A stretch of 64,000 nucleotides of DNA from positions 744,001 to 808,000 of the forward strand of contig NZ_CP031705.1 of the NCBI RefSeq assembly GCF_022701255.1, written 5' to 3'. Positions 18,665 to 27,643 of the stretch are shown piece by piece. Origin of the DNA: Microcoleus vaginatus HSN003. GTDB taxonomy: Bacteria; Cyanobacteriota; Cyanobacteriia; Cyanobacteriales; Microcoleaceae. The notes below the pieces were generated by a model. It ran no database searches. It worked only from the letters and a program-made list of their open reading frames with translations, and was not told the origin of the DNA. The position numbers and the translations under genes are program-made. The first letter of the stretch is position 1, and each line of letters begins with the position of its first letter.

Positions 18665-19690
18665 TCAAACTGACATTAATAAAGGTCGGAAACCGTGTTT
18701 GACAGAAATAAGACCGATTTGCTCCATCTTCTCCACAGTAATTTGGTTCCGTCCCCAAGAAAAATTGGTATACAATTTTTCAAATTCCAGCAGCATTGAT
18801 TCGGCAAAACACGCAAACAACTGTCTGCCCGGTACATCCATATTGACAATCTTCATAATTTTCCACTCTATATCGAGTGAATGCTCCACAATCCCGCCAT
18901 TTAGTACGTAAATTCCGGGATGCTGAACCTGAGTTGCCAAATTTTTCGGATAGCCACCGTCAATCAATAAACAGGGTTGCTTCAATGTCTTAGGGTCAAT
19001 TTCTACTCCCTTTGGCATACTGGCTACCCACACTACAATATCCGCTTGGGGCAGGGCTTCTTCCAAATCCATGATTTTGCCTCGTCCCAATTCCGATTGC
19101 AAATCTTGCAATCGTTCTTTGTCGCGGGCAATGAGCAACAATTCTGCTACATTTGTTTTAACATTCAGCCAGCGACAGACAGCACTGCCAATATCGCCAG
19201 TAGCACCGCAAACGGCTACAGTGGCTTTTGAAAGTTCAATCCCCAATTTTGGGGCTGCTTCTTCTACTTGGCGGCAGAGGATATAAGCCGTGTGAGTGTT
19301 ACCAGTGGTGAAGCGCTCAAACTCCAACTTGAGATTGCGAATTTGCTTAATTTGCTGCAAGTTGAAAGTCTCAAAAATGATCGAAGAAAAGCCGCCTAAA
19401 GCAGTGATGTTAATCCCGTGTTTTTGAGCGTGTGCCATCGCATTAAGGATTTTGCGAGTGGCTGCTTTAATCCGGCGAGTGGCGAGCATTTCTGGCAGAA
19501 AACAGGACTCCACATAGTGGCCTTCTATTTTTTGTCCAGTGATGCTTGTTACCGTGATATGATCAACTATTTGGGGCGGTGCGCTGCACCAAAAATCAAG
19601 ACCTTGATCGGCATATTCTGGATAGCCCAGCTCGTTAGCTACTGATTGGGCGTGTTCTAAGCTGGTTAAGTGACCGATTAGACCAAACAT
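18665..19690 (-). CDS. aar: Acyl-ACP reductase (alkane biosynthesis)
   Basis: Reduces long-chain acyl-ACP to fatty aldehyde, first of the two cyanobacterial alkane-forming steps. From ATG 19690 it has 341 residues and starts [22 protein letters not shown], the family's N-terminus. An upstream in-frame ATG at 19789 would add 33 residues that are only translated simple repeats ([13 protein letters not shown]), so it is rejected. Seen: the conserved Cys in the early part of the protein (ESCFLPEM), the Rossmann motif [18 protein letters not shown], and [10 protein letters not shown]. It lies 149 bases downstream of ado on the same strand. Confidence 0.96.
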   Translation of the reverse strand: MFGLIGHLTSLEHAQSVANELGYPEYADQGLDFWCSAPPQIVDHITVTSITGQKIEGHYVESCFLPEMLATRRIKAATRKILNAMAHAQKHGINITALGGFSSIIFETFNLQQIKQIRNLKLEFERFTTGNTHTAYILCRQVEEAAPKLGIELSKATVAVCGATGDIGSAVCRWLNVKTNVAELLLIARDKERLQDLQSELGRGKIMDLEEALPQADIVVWVASMPKGVEIDPKTLKQPCLLIDGGYPKNLATQVQHPGIYVLNGGIVEHSLDIEWKIMKIVNMDVPGRQLFACFAESMLLEFEKLYTNFSWGRNQITVEKMEQIGLISVKHGFRPLLMSV

Positions 19691-19839
19691 TAAGTTGTCA
19701 AATGAAGGAAGATTGAAAATGGAAGATGGAAGATGGAAGATGGAAGATGGGAAGATTAAAAATTTATCTTTTAAAATGAGGTATCCCATTTTTTATTTTT
19801 TATTTTTAATTGTTTTCCCATTCCTTATTTCCAAATTAA
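19691..19839. repeat. GGAAGAT simple repeats between ado and aar
   Basis: About 19706-19752 consists of GGAAGAT units (plus-strand reading), followed by AT-rich sequence. The repeats lie between the co-directional ado and aar and could hold a separate aar promoter; none was assigned. Confidence 0.7.
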
Positions 19840-20532
19840 CTAGGCTGCGAGGCCTTGTGCTGACATCCGCATGATGTCACGGTTGTTAAAGCCTATGTTA
19901 CCTAGGGCTTCGCCGTAGGCAATCATAAAGTCTTCAATTAAAGCGTCTTTTTCCATTCCCAAGACGCGGGCATCGTCTGCGACAGCGTTTAGCAGCTTCC
20001 AGATGATGGGCAGGTTTTGGCGGTTGGCGGCTTCTAATTCCGCTTTGGATTCCTCAAAGTGAGCTTGCAGCCAGACTTCCCCAAAGTTGAGGTGGCTGTA
20101 TTCTTCTTTGACGACGCCTTCGGTGATTTTGCGAGCAAAATCATCGGCGACGGGGATGTAGATGTTGTAAGCTGCGATCGCAAAACACTCGATAATTAGC
20201 GATTGAATCAGCAAGCAAGTTACAATCTGACCCTCAGCCGCGGCAGTTTGGAAGTTTCTGTGCAAATCCGAAAAGAACTCTTTGGCAAATGCCATGTCCG
20301 GCGTGACTTTAAGATTTCGGCCGCAAGCTTGGAAGCCCTTCATATGGCGGTTCTCCATCTTGGACAAGCCAATTAACTCTGCTTTTTTGTCAGCCAACAG
20401 TTCGGCCAGTGTCAGGTAATTGTCGTGAGCTTCTTGTTCGCCTTCAATCACAATGGCGTTGATGCGGCTGTAAGCATCTTTGTAAGTTTCGGTTTGAAAG
20501 TCAATTGTTGGGCTGGCCTCAAGCTGGGGCAT
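19840..20532 (-). CDS. ado: Aldehyde deformylating oxygenase
   Basis: Ferritin-like di-iron enzyme that turns fatty aldehyde into an alkane one carbon shorter plus formate. 230 residues, family length. Iron ligands are visible in order: Glu in [10 protein letters not shown], Glu and His in [10 protein letters not shown], Glu in [12 protein letters not shown], and Glu/His in [14 protein letters not shown]. It uses aldehyde from the adjacent aar. About 490 non-coding bases lie upstream before a divergent ABC permease gene, so the promoter of this cluster should lie there. Confidence 0.97.
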   Translation of the reverse strand: MPQLEASPTIDFQTETYKDAYSRINAIVIEGEQEAHDNYLTLAELLADKKAELIGLSKMENRHMKGFQACGRNLKVTPDMAFAKEFFSDLHRNFQTAAAEGQIVTCLLIQSLIIECFAIAAYNIYIPVADDFARKITEGVVKEEYSHLNFGEVWLQAHFEESKAELEAANRQNLPIIWKLLNAVADDARVLGMEKDALIEDFMIAYGEALGNIGFNNRDIMRMSAQGLAA

Positions 20533-21026
20533 AGATATGTAGTCTCCTCATATAAGCTTGTGGGATGTTTGGAAACCCCTTTAAAACTGGGGGTCAGTGA
20601 CAGTGCACTTTACCTTTTTTGAACGCACCCCATCTAAATCAGAGATTATAGCTGAGGATTCTTTCGACAAAGAACTTTTCTTTGACGCTCCGGGAAAAAC
20701 TGGCGTCCTCAGCGTGTTAGCCGGACTTTTGCCGTCGAACACTCCAGAAAGACTATCGCTAGAATGCTATCTATTTACTAATTACTTGAATTAGTCGTTA
20801 GTCGATCTTTTGCCCGGAAATAGATGATAGAAATACGGTCTATGTCTCCACCTTTAAAGGTTTTACAGTACCAAATCTATCTCTAACATTATATCCTAAC
20901 CACAACTTCCTCGCTTGGTACTCCTTCTTTCCCTCTACGACATATTATGTTGTATGGGAATCCTCGGGGAGGCGATCGGGTTGGAGAACCTCACAGGCTT
21001 ATTATTTTAGGTTAATTCACAAATTT
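20533..21026. other. Divergent intergenic region upstream of ado
   Basis: 494 bases between ado (minus) and the ABC permease (plus). No repeat or RNA gene was recognised. It should contain promoters for both sides, but no convincing -35/-10 pairs were assigned. A short open frame at 20597-20794 has no recognisable features. Confidence 0.4.
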
Positions 21027-21845
21027 ATGGGTAAATCCTTTGACAGATATCAAGCGCTGGAATTGCTGAGTTTTATTTTGTTGCTGGCGGGGGCTGCCCT
21101 GGTGCTGCTACCGCTGGCTGCTGTATTTTTGGTTTCGCTGTCACCATCTGGTGTTGGTGTCAAGGCCACAGGCTTGACTTTGGCGAACTATCAGGAGGCT
21201 TGGCGACGGGGTAATTTTTTATTGGCATTCTTTAATTCTACTCTAGTGGCGCTCGCAGTGACGGGTTTTCAGGTTGTGACTTCTGCTTTGGCCGGTTATG
21301 CTTTGGCCAGGCTGAAGTTTCGGGGGCGACAGGCCATTGTGTTGGGGGTTTTGGCAACGCTGGTAATTCCGTTTCAGCTTTTGGTAATTCCGATTTTCAT
21401 GGTTTTGAAGTGGGGCCATCTGCTGAATACCTACGGGGCGCTGATTTTGCCTACGGCGGCTAACGGTTTTGGGATTTTTCTGCTGCGCCAGTATTTTATG
21501 ACTGTTCCGGTGGAGTTGGAGGAGGCTGCAATGCTGGATGGGGCTAACCGCTGGCAGGTTTTGTGGCAGGTGATGTTACCTTTGGCCCGCCCTGCTTTGG
21601 TGACGCTGTTTTTGTTTACCTTTATTGGGGAGTGGAATGATTTGTTTAAGCCGCTGGTGTTTACGACGCGACCGGAGTTGCGGACTGTGCAGTTGGTTCT
21701 GGCGGAGTTTCAGGAACAGTTTACTAGCAGTTGGCAGTTGTTGATGGCGGCGGTGGTAATTGGAACTGTACCGGTGGTGTTGCTGTTTTTGGCCGGTCAG
21801 CGGCAGTTTATTCGGGGGATTGCGGTGACGGGGATTAAGAATTGA
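21027..21845 (+). CDS. Carbohydrate ABC transporter permease (MalG/UgpE type)
   Basis: Inner-membrane permease of 272 residues with six predicted transmembrane helices (first at about 12-38, last at about 238-258). The EAA loop that contacts the ATPase is clear at about 170-190: EEAAMLDGANRWQVLWQVML, then PLARPALVT. The family usually pairs with a second permease, a binding protein and an ATPase; none is adjacent, so this gene is an orphan component or its partners are elsewhere. The IS630 element begins 29 bases after its stop and leaves the gene intact. Confidence 0.9.
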   Translation: MGKSFDRYQALELLSFILLLAGAALVLLPLAAVFLVSLSPSGVGVKATGLTLANYQEAWRRGNFLLAFFNSTLVALAVTGFQVVTSALAGYALARLKFRGRQAIVLGVLATLVIPFQLLVIPIFMVLKWGHLLNTYGALILPTAANGFGIFLLRQYFMTVPVELEEAAMLDGANRWQVLWQVMLPLARPALVTLFLFTFIGEWNDLFKPLVFTTRPELRTVQLVLAEFQEQFTSSWQLLMAAVVIGTVPVVLLFLAGQRQFIRGIAVTGIKN

Positions 21846-22058
21846 GGTGGAGATGCTTGGTAATTAAGTTTATATAGCATTTCTTAGAAAGATGAGGTAT
21901 AATATAACTGACTTAAACGGAGTGAAAAATATAGAACTTCAAAATGTTATACAGCTCTAATTAAATAGGGCGATCTTCGAGCAGTAGTCCCTCGACCCGC
22001 AGCAGTCACTAGAATGACAACTATCTCAAATTTTAGCAAGGATCACGCATTAGTAAAA

Positions 22059-22502
22059 ATGAAAACTTATTCGATTGATTTTAGACAAAAAATTATGGAT
22101 GTGTACCATAATGAACCGCTGTCACAAAGAGCAATAGCTAACCGTTTTTGTGTAGCCCTAAGTTTTGTCCAAAAATTGGTTAAACAGTATCGTGACACCC
22201 AAAACATTGCTCCTCGCACTGAGCGATGTGGAGTCAAATTAAAACTGAATGCAGAACAACTGCTAATTTTAGCGGAATTGATTGAAGCAAACAATGATGC
22301 AACTCTCGAAGAACTCCGTTATTTACTGTACCAAAAAATTGGTTTTACCATCAGCGTAGCAACGATGGGAAGAATGGCAAAACTCTTAAACATGACTTTG
22401 AAAAAAAAACTCTTTTCCCGTCAGACAAAGGCACTGACAGGGTTCAGAACCTGCGATACGAGTTCTGGCAAAAAATTAGAGAAGTTTGTTTCAAAGACTT
22501 AA
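22059..22502 (+). CDS. IS630-type transposase, N-terminal frame
   Basis: About 147 residues from ATG 22059 (MKTYSIDFRQKIMDVYHNEP), containing the two HTH segments QRAIANRFCVALSFVQKLVK and DATLEELRYLLYQKIGFTIS. Past the A9 tract (22401-22409) this frame runs into unrelated residues and stops. An in-frame ATG at 22014 would add residues absent from relatives. Confidence 0.8.
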   Translation: MKTYSIDFRQKIMDVYHNEPLSQRAIANRFCVALSFVQKLVKQYRDTQNIAPRTERCGVKLKLNAEQLLILAELIEANNDATLEELRYLLYQKIGFTISVATMGRMAKLLNMTLKKKLFSRQTKALTGFRTCDTSSGKKLEKFVSKT

Positions 22503-23014
22503 TATTCATTGATGAATGTGGAGTAAACTTGGCAATGGTTAGGTTATATGCTCGATCTCTAAAAGGTTCAAGAGCCAAGGGATCAAAACCGAATAAACGC
22601 GGAAGAAATGTCTCAATAATTGGAGCTATATCGGTCAAAGAAGTCCTAACATCAGTTAATTTAATAGGTACAACTGATGCAATTACATTTGAGGCTTTTA
22701 TTATCCGAAAATTAGTGCCAAAGTTATGGAAAGGTGCTTGTGTAGTCATGGATAATTGTACTATTCATACCGGAGAAGAAGTAGAAAAAGCCATCCAAAA
22801 AAAAGGGGCTAAATTAATATACTTGTCGCCCTATTCGCCGGATTTCTCCCCAATTGAAAATTTATGGTCAAAACTTAAAAATATTCTCCGTTCTATCAAG
22901 ACACCTAATTATAAAGAGTTAGCAAAAGCCATAGAGTTTGCATTTAGTGAAGTTACATCAGCAAATATTTGGAATTGGTTTACTCACTGCTGTTATTGTA
23001 CCTCACCTTTGTAA
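22409..23014 (+). CDS. IS630-type transposase, C-terminal DDE frame
   Basis: After the A9 tract the -1 frame reads TLFPSDKGTDRVQNLRYEFW and continues through all three catalytic positions: Asp in LIFIDECGVN, Asp in CVVMDNCTIH, Glu in DFSPIENLWSKLK. It is otherwise uninterrupted to 23014, so a single slip at the A tract would give a complete transposase of about 320 residues. Confidence 0.82.
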   Translation, partial: TLFPSDKGTDRVQNLRYEFWQKIREVCFKDLIFIDECGVNLAMVRLYARSLKGSRAKGSKPNKRGRNVSIIGAISVKEVLTSVNLIGTTDAITFEAFIIRKLVPKLWKGACVVMDNCTIHTGEEVEKAIQKKGAKLIYLSPYSPDFSPIENLWSKLKNILRSIKTPNYKELAKAIEFAFSEVTSANIWNWFTHCCYCTSPL

Positions 23015-23049
23015 GAAATGCTATAGTCAGATTTTGAAGCATTCTCAAG

Positions 23050-23112
23050 AACAGGCAAGATGCCTGTTCCACAAGAACATTTAGTATTTGTGGAACAGGC
23101 ATCTTGCCTGTT
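23050..23112. repeat. Solitary pair of REP-like palindromes in inverted arrangement
   Basis: ACAGGCAAGATGCCTGT (23051-23067) and its mirror copy (about 23095-23111) are separated by CCACAAGAACATTTAGTATTTGTGG, giving an overall inverted repeat with arms of about 25 bases. Same unit as the array at 48127-48716. Confidence 0.88.
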
Positions 23113-23169
23113 GCTGACATTGGTAAAAGATGTGAACTTGTAGTCACTCGGCGATTGAACTCGCTACTA

Positions 23170-23267
23170 TAGCAATCCTAAATGAGTCGTAAAATTTTTA
23201 CCCCACCCCAACCCTCCCCTTACCAAGGGGAGGGAGTAAGAAATTCACAAATGATTTAGGATTGCTA
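23170..23267. mobile_element. MITE with the ends of the IS630 element at 12148
   Basis: A 98-base element bounded by TAGCAATCCTAAAT and the inverse ATGATTTAGGATTGCTA, flanked by TA on both sides (TATA at each junction). The interior has no coding capacity and includes a short hairpin CCCTCCCCTTACCAAGGGGAGGG. The ends match the element at 12148-13323, so it could be moved by that transposase. Confidence 0.85.
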
Positions 23268-23337
23268 TATACAAACGAAGTCCACTTTCAGCGGACTAAG
23301 AGATAAAGGGAATATCAAAGCGGTATTATGTGAATCT

Positions 23338-23586
23338 ATGCAAAAACTCGGTTTATTTTTATTTATCGTATCTTTTCTGCCGTGGTTGGCAATCTTTTTT
23401 GTGGTGCCATTCCTGCCGCTGAACATTACCCAAAAAACTACTTTATCTGTCGTTCTGGCTGTTGGGGCTGAGGTTTGTTTTTGGATTAGCGTGGTGCTGT
23501 TGGGGAAAGAAGTAGTTACCAAATATCGGCGTTATTTGCATCCCCGATATCTTTGGAAAAAACTCAGAAATTTTAACCGCAGATGA
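23338..23586 (+). CDS. Small two-helix membrane protein (transporter-suffix-like)
   Basis: 82 residues with two predicted transmembrane helices (about 4-28 and 38-60), an extracellular-side loop, and a basic C-terminus (KYRRYLHPRYLWKKLRNFNRR). It resembles short cyanobacterial/bacterial proteins annotated as transporter suffix domain proteins (pattern WISVVLLGKEVVTKYR). The role is unknown. It starts 71 bases after the MITE and is alone on its strand. Confidence 0.65.
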   Translation: MQKLGLFLFIVSFLPWLAIFFVVPFLPLNITQKTTLSVVLAVGAEVCFWISVVLLGKEVVTKYRRYLHPRYLWKKLRNFNRR

Positions 23587-23646
23587 ACAGGGTTCGACGC
23601 AGATAATGAGCCTGGAGGTTGGCGCTTATCTGCGGTCAAGGTTGAG

Positions 23647-24675
23647 CTATTCGCTAAAAATTTGCAAGCGAATAGAGCGTTCTCCGTCTCCGAAATCCAC
23701 TTCAATCTTTTCTCCCGAAAGAGTGTCCAAGCATCCCAAAAGCAACCGCAAATTGGGTGTGCTTGCTCCTGTATCGACGTATAATCTATCGGCCAAACTG
23801 CCTAAACGCTTCCAAATTGTGTAGAGTTTGACTACTGTTTGTTCTAGCTGTGCGGCTTGTTTTACAACGTCGGCGGTGGTTCCCAAACAGCCGACTCGCA
23901 ATGACTCTTCTAAGGCCATTTCCATGTCTAAGTGAGACTGATTGAGAGCTTGCACTTGGGCGGCGGCGTCGAGATATTTTGATAAGTTCTTGGCGTCGGA
24001 AGTTAGCTGTTTGACAGTATCTACGTCGGGATTTTCTGCTACTTCTTTTTGAATTTCGCTTTGGTGAGATGGGGAGAGTTTCTCCATTTCTTTGACTAAA
24101 GGAGCGAGGTAGCGGGAAGGTAGAGAACCTGTAGATGCTTTTTCTTTGACTTCTTCTGGCAATAAATCTGAGTTCATTGCCATCCATTCGTCGGATAGTT
24201 GTTTGACTTCGCGGCGGGTGATGCGATCGCCACTTGCTGCGGCATCTGTTACCATTTGCTGCACTTCGGGAGATGCTTTGGCGGTTTCTACAAAGGCTCT
24301 TTTGCTGAAGTTTCTAATGGAATCGGGGTCTAAATCTCCTTGCTGGATCAGAGTATCGGCACTATTAGCTAGTTCTATCAAAGAATAGGCTTGACTTTTG
24401 CCAATTTCTCTTTCTTTGAGCCAGTTCAAAAAGCCTGTTCCGCGTCCTTCGCCACCTTTTTTTTCTCTGTCTCGGACTGTTCGGAGAATGCGTCCCCGCC
24501 AAATGTCGGTTTGCAAGTCGAAGCGATCGCACACTTTCCAGGCATTGTCAACCTGATTTTCAAAATCAAACTCTGGTATTTGTTCGTCTTCGGGGTCTGG
24601 CAATTGGAAATTGATATCGGTAAAGCCGTTGAGGGCTTCTGCAAGTTCTGCGGGATTTAGGGGGACTTCAGCCAT
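23647..24675 (-). CDS. Conserved hypothetical protein with DUF3102-like middle region
   Basis: 342 residues, acidic N-terminus, no signal or membrane segment. Residues about 45-115 (NAWKVCDRFDLQTDIWRGR, GTGFLNWLKEREIGKSQAY, SLIELANSADTL) resemble the pattern of phage-type DUF3102 proteins in which a helix pair follows a WL..R.IG.S.A.. segment; this is a weak inference. The C-terminal third is helical (ALEESLRVGC, VVKQAAQLEQTVVKLYTIWKRL). Possibly DNA-associated, function unknown. Upstream, 24676-25024 is non-coding with one small inverted repeat GTAGG/CCTAC near 24753-24770. Confidence 0.7.
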   Translation of the reverse strand: MAEVPLNPAELAEALNGFTDINFQLPDPEDEQIPEFDFENQVDNAWKVCDRFDLQTDIWRGRILRTVRDREKKGGEGRGTGFLNWLKEREIGKSQAYSLIELANSADTLIQQGDLDPDSIRNFSKRAFVETAKASPEVQQMVTDAAASGDRITRREVKQLSDEWMAMNSDLLPEEVKEKASTGSLPSRYLAPLVKEMEKLSPSHQSEIQKEVAENPDVDTVKQLTSDAKNLSKYLDAAAQVQALNQSHLDMEMALEESLRVGCLGTTADVVKQAAQLEQTVVKLYTIWKRLGSLADRLYVDTGASTPNLRLLLGCLDTLSGEKIEVDFGDGERSIRLQIFSE

Positions 24676-25024
24676 TAGGAAAAATTTGTGTAGTGCAACA
24701 GCCGGTTTAATTGGTAACTTGCACGGGTTGACAGTTAAGACGCTATATGTAGCGGTAAGGTAGGCAAGATTTACCTACTAATAGAGCTTTTGTGCAAGTC
24801 ATATCATTATTGCACGATGGGGGGCGATCGGCGAAAAGATACCCAAAATGACTCCGGGCACGCCCCTGATGGGACTTGAGGGGAGTGCTGGCTGTGCGGG
24901 CATTGAGTTAAAGTGAATGAGGAAATTAAAGGAACTAATAAAATTCTGGAAACTACCAAACGTTACGAGTGCTCTATCCCTTTGTTAAGCTAGAATTGAG
25001 AACAGTAGCTAAAGGAAAAATGCC

Positions 25025-25222
25025 ATGTCAGAACAAGACATCGCTAATATCATTACTATCGAACCGGGGAAGCGAGGCGGTAAACCCTGTATTAGAGGCA
25101 TGAGAATTACAGTTTATGACGTGTGGGAATATCTCGCTTCTGGGATGAGTTATGAAGAAATCCTCGATGATTTTTCCTATCTCACGCAACAGGATATTTT
25201 GGCTTGTTTGAGTTTTTCGTAA
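25025..25222 (+). CDS. DUF433 protein, probable antitoxin-like
   Basis: 65 residues of the DUF433 family: IITIEPGKRGGKPCIRGMRITVYDV, then WEYLASGMSYEEILDDF and LTQQDILACL. The wing-helix-like family is commonly paired with DUF5615 PIN-like toxins. No such partner follows; instead a second, broken DUF433 copy does. The end CLSFS is shorter than in most homologues, which continue FAADRE, so the gene may itself be slightly truncated. A purine-rich AAAGGA precedes the ATG. Confidence 0.75.
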   Translation: MSEQDIANIITIEPGKRGGKPCIRGMRITVYDVWEYLASGMSYEEILDDFSYLTQQDILACLSFS

Positions 25223-25231
25223 GAGGTAAGT

Positions 25232-25529
25232 ATGTCAATAAGTGCATCGATATTGGCACGCTGGTTGTCAGTACGCCTGAAACCTGTGGAGGGGAGGGCG
25301 GCCCCGAATTGCGGGAACCAGAATTTCTATTGCTCAAATTGCCGTTTGGAATAAACAAGGACGGAGTGTAGAAGAAATACTCGAAGAGATTCCCTATTTA
25401 AATTTGGCACAGGTTTATGCAGCACTATCTTACTATCACGCTAACCGCAATGAAATTGAGGTAGATTTAGCCGCAGAATTAGCTGAATATCAGCGATTAG
25501 AAGCCGAACACAGGGCGGGGAATCTTTAA
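25232..25529 (+). pseudogene. Frameshifted second DUF433 gene
   Basis: Two frames carry adjacent parts of one DUF433 protein. One reads DIGTLVVSTPETCGG (about 25250-25294). The other reads RIAGTRISIAQIAVW, then SVEEILEEIPYLNLAQVYAA and ends AEYQRLEAEHRAGNL at 25529. The break lies in GGAGGGGAGGGCGGCCCCG, which looks like a few extra bases in a G-rich stretch. The 3' two thirds are otherwise intact. Confidence 0.75.
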
Positions 25530-25551
25530 TAGGACTTACGCATGGGGGCCC

Positions 25552-25618
25552 AGAAACCGGGTTTTTTTGCGAAAATACTTCGTTGGAACCCGCAGATTAT
25601 GTAAAAAACCCGGTTTCT
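25552..25618. repeat. Inverted repeat of the AAACCGGGTTT family
   Basis: Arms AGAAACCGGGTTTTTT (25552-25567) and AAAAAACCCGGTTTCT (25603-25618) around a 35-base loop. Similar stems occur at 37158-37188 and 56745-56810. It may act as a terminator after the DUF433 pseudogene. Confidence 0.75.
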
Positions 25619-25732
25619 TTGTCGGAGTGCATAAATCCTGTTTAATCAGCCAGATATATTAAAATTTTATCAGGGCATCCCCACCACTAGCATCGCAACG
25701 AAAAAACAGCCACTATCTCCCTGCGTGAAATC

Positions 25733-27583
25733 ATGCCCAAAGACTTCTCCGGTAAAAATCTCCGAGGCCGCAACTTCCAAGGTCAAGACCTCACAGGTGC
25801 AAACTTCAGCTATGCAGACATCCGAGGCGCAAACTTCACCAATGCCATCCTCAGAGAAGCTGACTTCACCCGTGCCAAAGCAGGACTGCCAAACCAATGG
25901 AAATTTTGCCTAGTAGCGATCGCATTAATTAGCGCATTTTTCGCAGGACTTGCAGCAGCGGTTGGTGGCGCTTTTGTCGGCTCTTTTCTAGCCATTAAAT
26001 ATGAAAAGTTTTTTACCTATCCGGGCATATTTTATTTTATAGCCTGCATGGCTTTTATCAGCTTTCTTGTCTTTAAGGAAGTTAAATCAGTTTTGACTTT
26101 ATCTATGGGCATAGCTTTTACCTTTGTTTTGGTTTTAACATTTAGTTTTGGTTTATCTATAGAAGTAGCTGAGCCTGTAGGTTTTGCTTTAGTTTTAATT
26201 TTAATTTGGGCTTTTATCTTTTATTTAGCATTAGCTTTAACTTTTGCTGAAGTTGTAGCTGAAAAGTTTACTTTTGCTGTAATTTTGACCTTGTGTGGCT
26301 CTGCAATCGGGCTTCTACTCGTAACTTTTACTCCCAAATTTGCAGAAGTGAGGACAGGGGCTGCAATTGGGATGCTATTTGGTACTTATACTGTTACTGT
26401 TATATCCACTTATATTAGCTGGGGAGCTAAAGCTGAAGACATGAGATTTTTATGGCTAAAAAATCTAGCGATAGAATATGCAGCTATCAAAGGTACTTAC
26501 TTTCAAGGAAGCGATTTAACCAATGCTGATTTTACGAAAGCAACTCTCAAAAATACTGATTTTAGAAAAGCAAATTTGACGCGCGTTTGGTTTAATAAGG
26601 CACAAAGATTAGATCGCGCCAGAGTAGATAACACTATTTTAGCCAACCCATTGATTCGAGACTTACTCATCACTCGCAACGGCGCTGGAAAATCTTACAT
26701 TGGCGCTAATCTCAAAGGAGCTAATTTGATAGGCGCAGACCTCAACGGCTCTAATCTTAAAGGAGCAAATATCAGTGATGCTAATTTCCAAGCATCTAAT
26801 TTAGAAATGGCTAATTTAACGATCACCCAAGCACTTGGTACTGATTTTACCAGCGCTAAAATGACAGGCGCTTGCGTTGAAGCTTGGAATATTGACGCTA
26901 ATACAAAGCTCGATCGCGTTGACTGTCGGTTTGTTTATCGTCTAGAAAACGCCAAACCGGGAACTGACGATCGCGAACGCCGCCCCAGCAGTGGCGACTT
27001 TGCACCCGGAGAATTTACCAAGCTGTTTGAAGAGGTTTTAAATACCGTTGACCTAATTTTCCGCAATGGCGTTGACTGGAAAGTCTTTATCACTGCTTTC
27101 ACACAAGTGCAATTAGACAATGAAGAGACTGAACTCACTATCCAGGGTATTGAAAATAAAGGCGATGGAGTTTTCGTTATCAAAGTTAGCGTTCCTCCCG
27201 ATACGAATAAGGAAAAGATTCATAGTGAATTTACTCAAAATTATCAACTAGAACTTAAAGCTGTAGAAGAAAAATATAAAGCAGAATTAAAAGGTAAAGA
27301 TGACCAAATTGTTATATATCGCCAGCAAAATGCAGATATGTGGCTAACGATTAATAAGTTAGCCGATAAACCTGTTACCATAGAAGTTAAAGCTACAGCA
27401 GAGAATAAAATAGGAAGCGACAACATCAACCAAAGTCGCAAAGTTGAAATTTCAGGAGGAACGATTAGCGCTACCGGTGCCGGCTCTTTAAGTTTAGGAG
27501 ATCATGGCGGTACAACAGCCAACACGATCGAGGAGTTGCCCGATCCAGCCGTTAGCGCAGCCCTCGAAGAGGATCGCCCTTAA
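25733..27583 (+). CDS. Pentapeptide-repeat membrane protein with coiled-coil and glycine-motif C-terminus
   Basis: 616 residues, five visible regions. Residues 3-48 are pentapeptide repeats (NLRGRNFQGQDLTGANFSY type). About 57-240 hold about six transmembrane helices. About 250-405 are more pentapeptide repeats (LKGANLIGADLNGSNLKGAN). About 430-500 are a globular part with LTIQGIENKGDGVFVIKV. About 505-545 form a coiled coil with KYKAELKGKDDQIVIYRQQ. The last ~60 carry RKVEISGGTISATGAGSLSL, then GDHGGTTANTIEELPDP. The coiled-coil and glycine modules recur in the next two genes. Function unknown; a membrane-anchored scaffold is an inference. Confidence 0.8.
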   Translation: MPKDFSGKNLRGRNFQGQDLTGANFSYADIRGANFTNAILREADFTRAKAGLPNQWKFCLVAIALISAFFAGLAAAVGGAFVGSFLAIKYEKFFTYPGIFYFIACMAFISFLVFKEVKSVLTLSMGIAFTFVLVLTFSFGLSIEVAEPVGFALVLILIWAFIFYLALALTFAEVVAEKFTFAVILTLCGSAIGLLLVTFTPKFAEVRTGAAIGMLFGTYTVTVISTYISWGAKAEDMRFLWLKNLAIEYAAIKGTYFQGSDLTNADFTKATLKNTDFRKANLTRVWFNKAQRLDRARVDNTILANPLIRDLLITRNGAGKSYIGANLKGANLIGADLNGSNLKGANISDANFQASNLEMANLTITQALGTDFTSAKMTGACVEAWNIDANTKLDRVDCRFVYRLENAKPGTDDRERRPSSGDFAPGEFTKLFEEVLNTVDLIFRNGVDWKVFITAFTQVQLDNEETELTIQGIENKGDGVFVIKVSVPPDTNKEKIHSEFTQNYQLELKAVEEKYKAELKGKDDQIVIYRQQNADMWLTINKLADKPVTIEVKATAENKIGSDNINQSRKVEISGGTISATGAGSLSLGDHGGTTANTIEELPDPAVSAALEEDRP

Positions 27584-27643
27584 TCACAAAGTGAGTAATG
27601 CTATAATTTTAGTCAAACTCTGGTAAGAGCGGAAATCAAAGCT

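Larger units (their letters stand above)
21875..23023 (+). mobile_element. IS630-type insertion sequence (second family)
   Basis: 1149 bases between terminal inverted repeats TAGCATTTCTTAGAAAGATG (left) and the imperfect inverse TTTGTAAGAAATGCTA (right), flanked by TA at 21873-21874 and 23024-23025. The transposase is in two frames joined at an A9 tract. A decayed relative of the same family lies at 49343-50513 with similar ends (TAGCCTTTCTC). Confidence 0.88.

Noticed and set aside
19691..19789. N-terminal extension of aar from ATG 19789
   Set aside because: The extra 33 residues are translated simple repeats and AT-rich spacer; the family N-terminus is at ATG 19690.
20597..20794. 65-residue open frame upstream of ado
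   Set aside because: No recognisable motif and no supporting ribosome-binding site.
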